Assembly: GCA_035500775.1 (NCBI GenBank)
Contig: DATJWY010000121.1
Span: forward strand, 1 to 12,674
From: DATJWY01 sp035500775
GTDB lineage: Bacteria; Pseudomonadota; Alphaproteobacteria; Acetobacterales; Acetobacteraceae
Length of the DNA: 12,674 nt
Reading direction: 5' to 3'
This document shows positions 1-6,207 of this stretch, in pieces. Made by a program: the position numbers and the translations under genes. The notes below the pieces were generated by a model that was not told where the DNA came from, did no database searches, and saw only the letters and a list, made by a program, of their open reading frames with translations. Within the stretch, counting starts at the first letter, position 1, and each line of letters begins with the position of its first letter.

Positions 1-1301
1 CGCAGCGTCACCGTCTTGCGGCGCTTATTCTCCGGCAGCAGCATGCGGGAAGCGCCAACCTCGTCGATGACGTCGATCGCCTTGTCCGGCAGCTTGCGGT
101 CATTGATGTATTTCGCCGACAGTTCCACGGCGGCACGGATCGCCTCGTCCGTGTAACGGACCTTGTGGTGCTTCTCGTAATTGGTCTTGAGCCCGCGCAG
201 GATCTTAACCGCGTCCTCGAGCGACGGCTCGTTGACGTCGATCTTCTGGAAGCGGCGAACGAGCGCCCGATCCTTCTCGAAGTAGTTGCGGAACTCCTTG
301 TAGGTCGTGCTGCCGATGCAGCGCAGGTTGCCGGACGCGAGCGCGGGCTTCAGCAGGTTGGAGGCGTCCATCGCCCCGCCGCTGGTCGCGCCGGCGCCGA
401 TCACGGTGTGGATCTCATCGATGAACAGCACCGCCCCGGGCTGGCTTTCCAGCTCGGTGACGACGGCCTTCAGCCGCTCCTCGAAATCGCCGCGATAGCG
501 TGTCCCGGCCAGCAGCGCGCCCATGTCGAGCGCGAAGATGGTGGATTTGGCCAGCACCTCAGGCACGTCGCCCTCGACGATGCGCTTCGCCAGCCCCTCG
601 GCGATCGCGGTCTTGCCGACGCCCGGATCGCCCACATAAAGCGGGTTGTTCTTGGTCCGGCGGCAGAGGATCTGGATCGTCCGCTCGATCTCGGTATCGC
701 GCCCGATCAGCGGGTCGATCTTGCCGGCTGCCGCCTTCTTGTTCAGGTTCACGCAATAATTGCTGAGCGCGTCCTGGTTGCGACGCCCCGGCTTTTCGTC
801 CCGCTCGGCCTCATGCGCGGAGTCGCTTGGCTGCGATCCCTGCACCGGCCGCTGTGAGGAGCGCCCCGGCGCCTTGGCGATGCCATGGCTGATGAAGTTC
901 ACGGCGTCGAGCCGGGTCATGTCCTGCAACTGCAGGAAATAAACCGCATGGCTCTCGCGCTCGCTGAACAGCGCGACGAGGACATTGGCTCCGGTGACTT
1001 CGTCGCGCCCGGAGGACTGAACATGGATCGCGGCGCGTTGCACAACCCGCTGGAAGCCGGCGGTCGGCTTCGGATCGCCGGCCCGGTCGGTGGCGAGCCC
1101 GGACAGATCCTTGTCGAGGAATTCGATCAGATCCTGCCGCAGCTTATCCAGATCGACGCCGCAGGCACGTAGGACTGTGGCCGCGTCGCTATCGTCCGCA
1201 AGGCCGAGAAGCAGGTGCTCAAGCGTCGCATATTCATGGCGCCGCTCGCTGGCGAACGATAAGGCACGGTGAAGCGTCTGTTCGAGGTTGCGTGACAGCA
1301 T
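1..1301 (-). CDS. clpA: ATP-dependent Clp protease ATP-binding subunit ClpA (partial, N-terminal 433 residues)
   Basis: ClpA is the AAA+ unfoldase that threads substrates into the ClpP peptidase; ClpS delivers N-degron substrates to it. Translating the reverse strand from the ATG at 1301-1299 gives the N-terminal double-Clp repeat domain (residues about 1-140, with SERRHEYATLEHLLLGL and VTGANVLVALFSERESHAVY). A linker follows, then the first AAA+ module. Walker A GDPGVGKT is at residues 224-231 and Walker B LFIDE ends at D295/E296. GSTTYKEF and the ALVRRF arginine-finger region come after. The frame is open to the window edge, so the second AAA+ module and C-terminus are missing (the family is about 750-780 residues). 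The start has a good ribosome site, GAAGGAG, about 9 nt upstream. It lies downstream of clpS on the same strand, with a 135-bp gap. Identification is secure. Confidence 0.96.
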   Translation of the reverse strand, partial: MLSRNLEQTLHRALSFASERRHEYATLEHLLLGLADDSDAATVLRACGVDLDKLRQDLIEFLDKDLSGLATDRAGDPKPTAGFQRVVQRAAIHVQSSGRDEVTGANVLVALFSERESHAVYFLQLQDMTRLDAVNFISHGIAKAPGRSSQRPVQGSQPSDSAHEAERDEKPGRRNQDALSNYCVNLNKKAAAGKIDPLIGRDTEIERTIQILCRRTKNNPLYVGDPGVGKTAIAEGLAKRIVEGDVPEVLAKSTIFALDMGALLAGTRYRGDFEERLKAVVTELESQPGAVLFIDEIHTVIGAGATSGGAMDASNLLKPALASGNLRCIGSTTYKEFRNYFEKDRALVRRFQKIDVNEPSLEDAVKILRGLKTNYEKHHKVRYTDEAIRAAVELSAKYINDRKLPDKAIDVIDEVGASRMLLPENKRRKTVTL

Positions 1302-1436
1302 TTACGTGACGCTCCTTCGCACTAGGCTCCGCGTTAGGTCCACCTCTCGAAAGTGGGGAGCATGGCACAGAGTTCCGGAACCTTGGAGTGATTTTTCCCC
1401 GATCTCGAGATGGGGCTCGAGCGACAGATTACACCC
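1302..1436 (-). other. clpS-clpA intergenic leader with short palindromes
   Basis: This 135-bp gap separates the clpS stop from the clpA start. Two copies of CTCGAG (1404-1409 and 1416-1421) can pair as a 6-bp stem with a 6-nt loop, and a 10-bp palindrome GTTCCGGAAC lies at 1372-1381. Neither is followed by a convincing T tract on the minus strand. The gap is long enough to hold a separate clpA promoter, but I cannot point to clear -35 and -10 boxes. It could be a weak attenuator between the genes or a protein-binding site. Confidence 0.3.
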
Positions 1437-1763
1437 CTATTCTTTCTCGATCGTGCATTGAAGCGGATGCTGGTTCTGGCGCGCCAGGTCCATCACCTGG
1501 GTCACCTTGGTCTCGGCCACCTCGTACGTATACACGCCGCACACCCCGACACCCCGGCGATGCACGTGCAGCATGATCCGCGTGGCTTCCTCGCGCGTCT
1601 TCTGGAAAAATCGCTCAAGGACGTGAACGACGAACTCCATCGGCGTGTAGTCATCGTTCAGCATCAGCACTTTATACATGGCCGGCTTGCGCGTCTTGGG
1701 GCGCGCCTTAACGACTACGCCGGAATTCGGCCCTTCGCCGCCCTTCTTGTCACTATCGCTCAT
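1437..1763 (-). CDS. clpS: ATP-dependent Clp protease adaptor ClpS
   Basis: ClpS binds proteins carrying N-end-rule residues and hands them to ClpA for degradation by ClpAP in the cytoplasm. The 108-residue product has a flexible charged tail of about 27 residues. The conserved core follows: MYKVLMLNDDYTPMEFV (29-45) with the N-degron pocket residues N36, D37 and D38, the gatekeeper M42, and HVHRRG with H68. CGVYTYEVAETKV (75-87) contacts the ClpA N-domain in the family, and the C-terminus is NQHPLQCTIEKE. The ATG at 1763-1761 is chosen because it gives normal family length and a GGGGTGA site lies 8 nt upstream. An in-frame start at 1814 would add 17 residues unlike the family. It is followed on the same strand by clpA, as in many proteobacteria. 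Very confident. Confidence 0.97.
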   Translation of the reverse strand: MSDSDKKGGEGPNSGVVVKARPKTRKPAMYKVLMLNDDYTPMEFVVHVLERFFQKTREEATRIMLHVHRRGVGVCGVYTYEVAETKVTQVMDLARQNQHPLQCTIEKE

Positions 1764-1997
1764 GATCCGATCACCCCGGCACTCTTCAGCAAGCGCCACC
1801 CAGGAAAAGCCCAAGATACCCGAGTTCCAAGGGGACCATATCGGATGGTCCGGCGCGACGAAAAGGGTGATGGTTGAGTAAGGCGGCGTTTGTGCCGCTC
1901 AGCTTGCCGCCAACAGGCCGGGCGGCACCAGTCCGGGCGTCCCGGAGAAGTCCGGCGCCGGGCGGCGAGCCGGCGGCCATCTGGCCGCGGCCGGATT
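1764..1997. other. Gene-free stretch between phasin and clpS
   Basis: I see no credible gene here on either strand; the open frames have no family resemblance or sound starts. The sequence is GC-rich and contains self-complementary words such as CCGGCGCCGG near 1951 and GGCCGCGGCC at 1983-1992. It must contain the clpS leader, and probably its promoter, given the strong hairpin after the phasin gene, but I cannot identify promoter boxes. Confidence 0.4.
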
Positions 1998-2023
1998 GCC
2001 GGCGCGGTTTTACCCGCGCCGGC
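1998..2023 (-). terminator. Hairpin just downstream of the phasin gene
   Basis: A perfect 10-bp inverted repeat, GCCGGCGCGG (1998-2007) with CCGCGCCGGC (2014-2023), encloses a 6-nt loop. It begins 13 bp after the phasin stop codon, where a transcript end is expected. Read on the minus strand it is not followed by a T run, so it may act as a 3' stabilising stem or a weak terminator. It would separate high phasin expression from clpS. Confidence 0.55.
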
Positions 2024-2035
2024 GACAGGCGTAGT

Positions 2036-2539
2036 TTAGGACGCGCGGAAGACTTCGACCGCCGCCGAGACGCGGGCCGTCAGCGGCGCCGAGGCCTGCT
2101 CGGCGAGCTTCAACGAGCTCTCGGTCAGGCGGCCGGACTCGGCCAGCGCCTTCTCGAACGCGGTCCGGGTGAAGCTGGTCTGCAGATCGATCGCTTCCTT
2201 CAGCGACTTCACACCGGCGAGGGCGCGGATCACGCTCAGCCCCTCATCCAGGCTGCCCTGCGCCTGGGTCGCCACCTGCTTGGACAGGTCCTGCAGGCCG
2301 GTAGCCCAGATCTGCCCGGACTTCACCACCGCCTCAAGATTGCCCTGGCTAAAAGAAACCAGCTGTTCTGCTACTTTCGTCACCTTTTCCACCCCTTCTT
2401 TGACCTGTGCCTGAGCCCGTTCGAAACCCGCGGCCGCCGCCTCGGCGCCGGAACCCAGAGATCCGAACCCAATCGCGGCAACTCGCTCAGGTGCGCTCGT
2501 CTCCACGCCATTGCCGCCGGCCGTTGCTTTAAGTGCCAT
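2036..2539 (-). CDS. Phasin family protein (polyhydroxyalkanoate granule-associated)
   Basis: Phasins coat polyhydroxyalkanoate granules and control their number and size. The product is 167 residues, almost entirely helical and without cysteine. It has an Ala/Gly-rich N-terminus and a long amphipathic heptad-like region (about 38-160). The phasin_2 signature KSLKEAIDLQTSFTRTAFEK is at 111-130, followed by the family's C-terminal APLTARVSAAVEVF. The ATG at 2539-2537 is preferred: AAGGGG sits about 8 nt upstream, and the upstream extension (to 2704) contains Cys-rich, Arg-rich sequence unlike phasins. A strong hairpin follows the gene. Two TGC-N3-GCA palindromes in its upstream region suggest control by a PhaR-type repressor. 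Family assignment is firm; which phasin paralogue it is cannot be told. Confidence 0.92.
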   Translation of the reverse strand: MALKATAGGNGVETSAPERVAAIGFGSLGSGAEAAAAGFERAQAQVKEGVEKVTKVAEQLVSFSQGNLEAVVKSGQIWATGLQDLSKQVATQAQGSLDEGLSVIRALAGVKSLKEAIDLQTSFTRTAFEKALAESGRLTESSLKLAEQASAPLTARVSAAVEVFRAS

Positions 2540-2634
2540 GTTATTTCCCCTTTCATGTCGGTCCCAGAACGGCGAACCGGTCGTCCTGGTCCGGCAACGG
2601 GATGACCTCCGTTGGCCGGCCACGATTGTGTTAG

Positions 2635-2645
2635 CTGCGTTGCAA
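2635..2645 (-). promoter_or_regulatory. Candidate PhaR-like operator, proximal site
   Basis: CTGCGTTGCAA contains TGC-N3-GCA. It also overlaps a longer inverted repeat, TGCGTT-N6-AACGCA (2636-2653). It lies about 100 bp upstream of the phasin start. PhaR of Rhodobacter is reported to bind CTGC-N3-GCAG; this site keeps the TGC-N3-GCA core. Its role as an operator is an inference from sequence and position. Confidence 0.4.
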
Positions 2646-2676
2646 CAAACGCACACTAAGCCGTCATCGAACTCCG

Positions 2677-2682
2677 AGTCAA
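2677..2682 (-). promoter_or_regulatory. Possible -35 element of the phasin promoter
   Basis: On the minus strand TTGACT is preceded by C, giving the CTTGAC form common in alphaproteobacterial -35 boxes. It lies between the two candidate operators. No good -10 box stands at 16-18 bp; TAGTGT (2653-2658) is the best and is weak. Treat as tentative. Confidence 0.25.
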
Positions 2683-2689
2683 GGCGCCG

Positions 2690-2704
2690 TTGTGCGGTGC
2701 ACAA
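2690..2704 (-). promoter_or_regulatory. Candidate PhaR-like operator, distal site
   Basis: A perfect inverted repeat TTGTGC-GGT-GCACAA (6-bp arms, 3-nt centre) contains TGC-N3-GCA, the same core as the site at 2635-2645. The two centres are 57 bp apart. It sits just upstream of the possible -35 box of the phasin gene and about 170 bp from the dac start, so it could serve either gene. Confidence 0.42.
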
Positions 2705-2711
2705 AAATCTG

Positions 2712-2738
2712 AAGGGCGGTCGCGCCCGCCTTTTTCTC
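2712..2738 (+). terminator. Terminator-like hairpin in the divergent phasin/dac region
   Basis: AAGGGCGG (2712-2719) pairs with CCGCCTTT (2726-2733), including one G-U pair, around a 6-nt loop, and a T-rich tail continues to 2738. This is the best intrinsic terminator shape in the window. It is odd that no annotated plus-strand gene ends here. It could end a short RNA or attenuate a long dac leader. Confidence 0.45.
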
Positions 2739-2871
2739 TGACAGTTCCTCCTGCCAGTTGAGCCGAGCCGCCATGGCCAACTTACTGAGTGTTAACCCAA
2801 ATCCTGTTACCAACCCTGGACAGAGCCAGGGTCGGCTCGATACAGTCCGCGCGTCGGTGACGGGGGCCGGG

Positions 2872-4035
2872 ATGGCTGATTCTTGCAACGAGCGCGGATC
2901 AACTTTTGCGCGAGGTCGCAGCGCGGCGCTGGCCCTTTTCGGGGGAGCCGCCCTGCTGGTTTGCGCGACCGCCGATCCAGCCCACGCCCAGGTCGGCTCG
3001 GCCCGCTACAGTTCGATCATCGTCGATGACGCCACCGGAAAGGTGCTGGAGGCGGTCAATGTCGATGAGCTTCGCTATCCGGCGAGCCTCACCAAGCTGA
3101 TGACGCTGTACCTGGCCTTCGAGGCGCTGCGCGATCGCCGCATCACCCTCAACGACGTCGTGCCCGTCTCCCCGCACGCGGCCTCCATGCAGCCCTCCAA
3201 GCTCGGCCTCGTCCCCGGCACCAATTTCACGGTCGAGCAGGCGATCTACGCGATCGTTACCAAGTCGGCGAACGACGCCGCCTGCGCCCTCGGCGAATTC
3301 CTCGGCGGCGACGAGCCCCGTTTCGCCCAGATGATGACCCTGCGCGCCCGCGCCCTCGGGATGAGCCGGAGCAATTTCCGCAACGCCTCCGGCCTGCCCG
3401 ACCCCGAGCAGACCACCACCGCCCGCGACCTCGCGGTGCTGGCGCATCACCTGATCCGCGATTTCCCGGACGAGTATCACTACTTCAGTACCCCGAGCTT
3501 CACGTTCCACGGCCGCGCCATCTACAACCACGACCACCTGTTACAGTCCTACGAAGGCGCCGACGGGCTCAAGACCGGCTACACCGAAGCCGCCGGACAC
3601 AATCTCGTGACATCAGCCGTGCGCAGCGGCGTGCGTCTGATCGGCGTCGTCATGGGCGCCGGATCGAATGCCGAACGCGACATCCACATGGCGAACCTGC
3701 TCGATGGCGGGTTCGAGCACATGGACGTGCAGGTCGCGCGGCGTGAAGAGCGCATGCACATGCCCGCCCTGATCGCCTCGGCCTCTGCCGCGACGCTGCA
3801 TTCCTCCGCCCGCTTCCGCTATGCCTCGGCCCGATTCCCGATGCATGGCCACGCCGGCCGGCACATGACCGCGCAGGCCATGGTCCGCCCCGTCGTCGCC
3901 GAATTCGATGCCCCCGCCGGGCGTCCGCACCGCGCGCATGCCGCGCACAAACATCTGACCCGGACGGTGAGCGCCGATCCCGGTTCCTGCCATTTCTCCA
4001 AGCGGCACGGCTGCAGCACCCTCGCCAGCCGCTGA
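2872..4035 (+). CDS. D-alanyl-D-alanine carboxypeptidase (serine peptidase S11, DacF/PBP5-like), exported
   Basis: It removes the terminal D-Ala from peptidoglycan pentapeptides in the periplasm. From the ATG at 2872 the protein has 387 residues. A signal peptide carries a hydrophobic core ALALFGGAALLV and a probable cleavage after AHA at residue 39. The penicillin-binding motifs are all present: SLTK at 72-75 (nucleophile Ser72), SAN at 132-134 and KTG at 234-236. The catalytic domain ends near residue 295. The remaining tail is His/Ala/Arg-rich, ends in two cysteines spaced CHFSKRHGC, and shows no recognisable PBP5 C-terminal domain. Earlier in-frame ATGs at 2758 and 2773 would put about 35 residues of AT-ending codons before the signal peptide, so 2872 is preferred; GGGGGCCGGG precedes it. 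Function of the catalytic domain is secure, start less so. Confidence 0.93.
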   Translation: MADSCNERGSTFARGRSAALALFGGAALLVCATADPAHAQVGSARYSSIIVDDATGKVLEAVNVDELRYPASLTKLMTLYLAFEALRDRRITLNDVVPVSPHAASMQPSKLGLVPGTNFTVEQAIYAIVTKSANDAACALGEFLGGDEPRFAQMMTLRARALGMSRSNFRNASGLPDPEQTTTARDLAVLAHHLIRDFPDEYHYFSTPSFTFHGRAIYNHDHLLQSYEGADGLKTGYTEAAGHNLVTSAVRSGVRLIGVVMGAGSNAERDIHMANLLDGGFEHMDVQVARREERMHMPALIASASAATLHSSARFRYASARFPMHGHAGRHMTAQAMVRPVVAEFDAPAGRPHRAHAAHKHLTRTVSADPGSCHFSKRHGCSTLASR

Positions 4036-4044
4036 ATCGCCCCA

Positions 4045-4093
4045 CGCCAGACCATGATCGGATCAGGTTAACTGGTCCGATCATGGTCTGGCG
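4045..4093 (+). terminator. 18-bp perfect inverted repeat after dac
   Basis: CGCCAGACCATGATCGGA (4045-4062) and its exact complement (4076-4093) flank a 13-nt loop. It starts 9 bp after the dac stop. There is no T run downstream, so it may be a 3' stabilising or bidirectional stop structure, or a mobile palindromic repeat rather than a classic terminator. Confidence 0.6.
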
Positions 4094-4103
4094 CCTTGTG
4101 TTG

Positions 4104-4152
4104 AGAGCGCGATTCGCGCTTGCCGACTGTCAGCCTCAAGCGATCGCGCTCT
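4104..4152. repeat. Second large hairpin, with a 3-nt bulge
   Basis: AGAGCGCGAT (4104-4113) pairs with ATCGCGCTCT (4143-4152). Inside it CGCTTG (4117-4122) pairs with CAAGCG (4137-4142), leaving TCG (4114-4116) as a bulge. The total is 16 bp around a 14-nt loop. It begins 10 bp after the 18-bp inverted repeat. Confidence 0.55.
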
Positions 4153-4159
4153 AGCGGGA

Positions 4160-4188
4160 CAGGCCCCGCCCGCTCCCGGCGGGGCCTG
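4160..4188. repeat. Third hairpin, 11-bp GC-rich stem
   Basis: CAGGCCCCGCC (4160-4170) pairs with GGCGGGGCCTG (4178-4188) around a 7-nt loop. It is the third consecutive stem in the dac-map gap. It could stop or insulate transcription in either direction. Confidence 0.5.
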
Positions 4189-4211
4189 GCGGAAATGGCG
4201 GAAATGGCGGA
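4187..4211. repeat. Short tandem repeat, unit TGGCGGAAA
   Basis: Two full copies of the 9-nt unit TGGCGGAAA (4187-4195, 4196-4204) and a partial third (4205-4211) are seen. They follow the third hairpin directly. Copy number could vary between strains. Confidence 0.6.
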
Positions 4212-4310
4212 CACGATCAAATCCCTGACATGACGGCGCGGCCGGCGTCGTTCGGCGCGCGTCCTGCCTCCAGGGCAAGCCGCCCCTTGCATCCCCGGGG
4301 CTGGCTGCGC

Positions 4311-4346
4311 AAGTAATCGGGTCTCGTCCCGGACACATGCGGGACG
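4311..4346 (+). repeat. map leader hairpin, possible remnant of the double-hairpin repeat
   Basis: CGTCCCG (4325-4331) pairs with CGGGACG (4340-4346), just before the map ribosome site AAGGAG (4349-4354). The segment before it, AAGTAATCGGGTCT (4311-4324), matches the core of the repeat at 8546-8560 except for two missing G. Its common origin with that repeat is inferred. Confidence 0.4.
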
Positions 4347-4361
4347 GGAAGGAGTTTTGGT

Positions 4362-5165
4362 ATGGACGGCGGCGCCGAAGCACGGCGAATCACGATACAC
4401 GCACCCGAGGATTTCGTGGGCATGCGGGCGGCGGGGCGACTCGCGGCTGAAACCCTCGACATGATCACGCCGCATGTACGGCCTGGCATCACCACTGGCG
4501 AGCTGGACCGGATCTGCCATGAATTCATCGTGGCGCACGGCGCGATCCCCGCGCCGCTGAACTATCGCGGCTACCCGAAATCGACCTGCATCTCGATCAA
4601 CCATGTCGTCTGCCACGGCATTCCGGGCGAACGCCGGTTGCAGGAAGGCGACATCCTGAATATCGATGTCACCGTCATCCTGAACGGCTGGTACGGCGAC
4701 ACCAGCCGGATGTACGTCGCCGGCCAGCCCTCCACCCGCGCCCGTATGCTCATCGATGTCACCTACGAGTCGCTGATGCTCGGCGTGGCCGCCGCCAAGC
4801 CCGGCGCGACCCTCGGCGATATCGGCCATGCCATCCAGAGCTTCGTCGAGCGGCAGCGCTTCAGCGTGGTACGGGATTTCTGCGGCCACGGCATCGGCCG
4901 GGTGTTCCATGCGGCGCCGAACGTGCTGCATTTCGGCCGTCCTGGCGAAGGCCCGGTGCTGCGTCCCGGCATGTTCTTCACCATCGAGCCGATGGTGAAT
5001 GCCGGCCGCCCGGAGGTGAAGGTGCTCGATGACGGCTGGACCGCGGTAACGCGCGACCGCAGCCTGTCCGCCCAGTTCGAGCATATGATCGGCATCACCG
5101 AGGACGGATGCGAGATCTTCACCGTCTCCCCGGCCGGGCTGCTTCATCCCCCTTACGCCGTCTGA
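4362..5165 (+). CDS. map: Type I methionine aminopeptidase
   Basis: It removes the initiator methionine from new proteins in the cytoplasm, using a two-metal centre. The 267-residue product has the full pita-bread fold and all five expected metal ligands: D102 (ILNIDVT), D113 (WYGDTS), H176 (FCGHGIG), E209 (TIEPM) and E240 (QFEHM). The substrate-binding H85 (VCHGIP) is also present. Length matches the type I family without an N-terminal extension. The start is fixed by AAGGAG 7 nt upstream of the ATG. A stem-loop ends 2 bp before that ribosome site and could affect initiation. radC follows on the same strand, a pairing also seen in other alphaproteobacteria. Identification is secure. Confidence 0.97.
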   Translation: MDGGAEARRITIHAPEDFVGMRAAGRLAAETLDMITPHVRPGITTGELDRICHEFIVAHGAIPAPLNYRGYPKSTCISINHVVCHGIPGERRLQEGDILNIDVTVILNGWYGDTSRMYVAGQPSTRARMLIDVTYESLMLGVAAAKPGATLGDIGHAIQSFVERQRFSVVRDFCGHGIGRVFHAAPNVLHFGRPGEGPVLRPGMFFTIEPMVNAGRPEVKVLDDGWTAVTRDRSLSAQFEHMIGITEDGCEIFTVSPAGLLHPPYAV

Positions 5166-5177
5166 CCTGAACCAGCC

Positions 5178-5220
5178 ACGGCGTGGCCCGGCGCTTCGCG
5201 CCACGCCGTAAGGTTCTTTT
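5178..5220 (+). terminator. Probable intrinsic terminator of map
   Basis: ACGGCGTGGC (5178-5187) pairs exactly with GCCACGCCGT (5200-5209), and AAGGTTCTTTT follows. It begins 13 bp after the map stop. The stem is strong, but the T run is short and set back, so termination may be partial and radC could still be read through. Confidence 0.6.
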
Positions 5221-5273
5221 CGAGAACCAAACGAGATGGCACAGTCGTCGCGGACGAAGGCAGCGGCGGCAAA

Positions 5274-6176
5274 ATGCAGCAGGCATCCACCAAAACGGCC
5301 GATCTCCTCGCTGAACTCGAAGCCCTGGCGGCCCGCACGCAAATACAGCGGCGCCCGGCGCCGACGCGGGCCGCCGATCCGCCGCCCGCCGCCTCCGATC
5401 TCTCCCCCCAGGCCGACGATCCGCCTCCCCCGGTCGCGGCCCTGCCTCTCCCCGCCGAAGAGCCCCCGCCGCCGGAGACCGCGACCAGCCGCGCCCCCTC
5501 CAGCCCGGTCAGCGCGCAAGGGCACCGCGCCCGCATGCGCGCCCGCCTGCTCACCGCCGGCCCGGCCGCGCTCAACGACCGTGAGTTGCTGGAGATGCTG
5601 CTGTTCATCGCGGTGCCGCGCCGGGACACCAAGCCTATCGCCCGTGCCCTGATCGCCCGCTTCGGCAGCTTCGCCGCCGCCATCGCCGCCAGCGCCGTGG
5701 AGCTACAGAGCGTGGAGGGTCTCGGCGAGGCGGGCATTGCCGCGCTCAAGACGGTGCAGGCCGCGGCGCAACGGCTGATCCGGGCCGATATCGCGGACCG
5801 CCCCGTGTTCCAGAACTGGCAGGCCTTGATGGACTACCTGAACGCGACCCTCGGGCGCGAGAAGGTGGAGCAATGCCGCATCCTGTTCCTCGACAGCCGC
5901 AACCGGCTGCTCGCCGACGAGGTCCAGACCAGGGGCACGGTCAACCACACGCCGGTCTACCCGCGCGAGGTCGTCAAGCGCGCGCTGGAACTGCACGCGA
6001 CGGCGCTCATCCTGGTCCACAACCACCCGAGCGGCGACACCACCCCCTCCGCGGCGGACATCGCCATGACCCGGGATATCCGCCAGGCCGCCGAGGCCCT
6101 GTCCCTGGTGCTGCACGACCACGTCATCGTCGGCAACGGCACCTGGCTGAGCTTCCGGCGAGAGGGGCTGCTGTAA
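5274..6176 (+). CDS. radC: RadC family JAMM/MPN+ domain protein (UPF0758) with a proline-rich N-terminal extension
   Basis: The role of RadC proteins is still unclear; older links to DNA repair are doubtful. The C-terminal domain (about 175-300) has the metalloprotease-like JAMM signature: E216 in LLADEVQTRG, then LVHNHPSGDTTPSAAD with H249, H251 and D262. The middle (about 84-170) has the usual RERLL-like helix region and a helix-hairpin-helix stretch VEGLGEAGIAALKT (147-160). Residues 27-80 form a Pro/Ala-rich low-complexity arm absent from typical 220-230-residue members, giving 300 residues in all. The ATG at 5274 has only a weak ribosome site, so the true start could be later, but no in-frame ATG lies before the conserved part until residue 88. 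Family secure, function not. Confidence 0.93.
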   Translation: MQQASTKTADLLAELEALAARTQIQRRPAPTRAADPPPAASDLSPQADDPPPPVAALPLPAEEPPPPETATSRAPSSPVSAQGHRARMRARLLTAGPAALNDRELLEMLLFIAVPRRDTKPIARALIARFGSFAAAIAASAVELQSVEGLGEAGIAALKTVQAAAQRLIRADIADRPVFQNWQALMDYLNATLGREKVEQCRILFLDSRNRLLADEVQTRGTVNHTPVYPREVVKRALELHATALILVHNHPSGDTTPSAADIAMTRDIRQAAEALSLVLHDHVIVGNGTWLSFRREGLL

Positions 6177-6207
6177 TACCAACTGCCTTATTGATCGACC
6201 CATCTGA

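Noticed and set aside
165..857. Plus-strand open frame of 230 codons at the left edge
   Set aside because: It is the antisense of clpA, whose Walker motifs and N-domain are unmistakable on the minus strand.
1404..1421. Heat-shock sigma-32 promoter before clpA (CCCCAT present)
   Set aside because: No CTTGAAA-like -35 stands at the right distance; the C run is explained by the small hairpin.
2758..2871. Longer N-terminus for the D,D-carboxypeptidase
   Set aside because: It would put 38 residues before a good signal peptide, with codons ending in A/T unlike the gene body; the ATG at 2872 fits better.
4187..4211. CRISPR-like array from the short tandem repeat
   Set aside because: The unit is only 9 nt with no spacers; it is a simple tandem repeat.
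4068..5525. Minus-strand open frame of 485 codons opposite map and the start of radC
   Set aside because: It runs through three hairpins and two genes with clear motifs; composition is typical of an antisense shadow.
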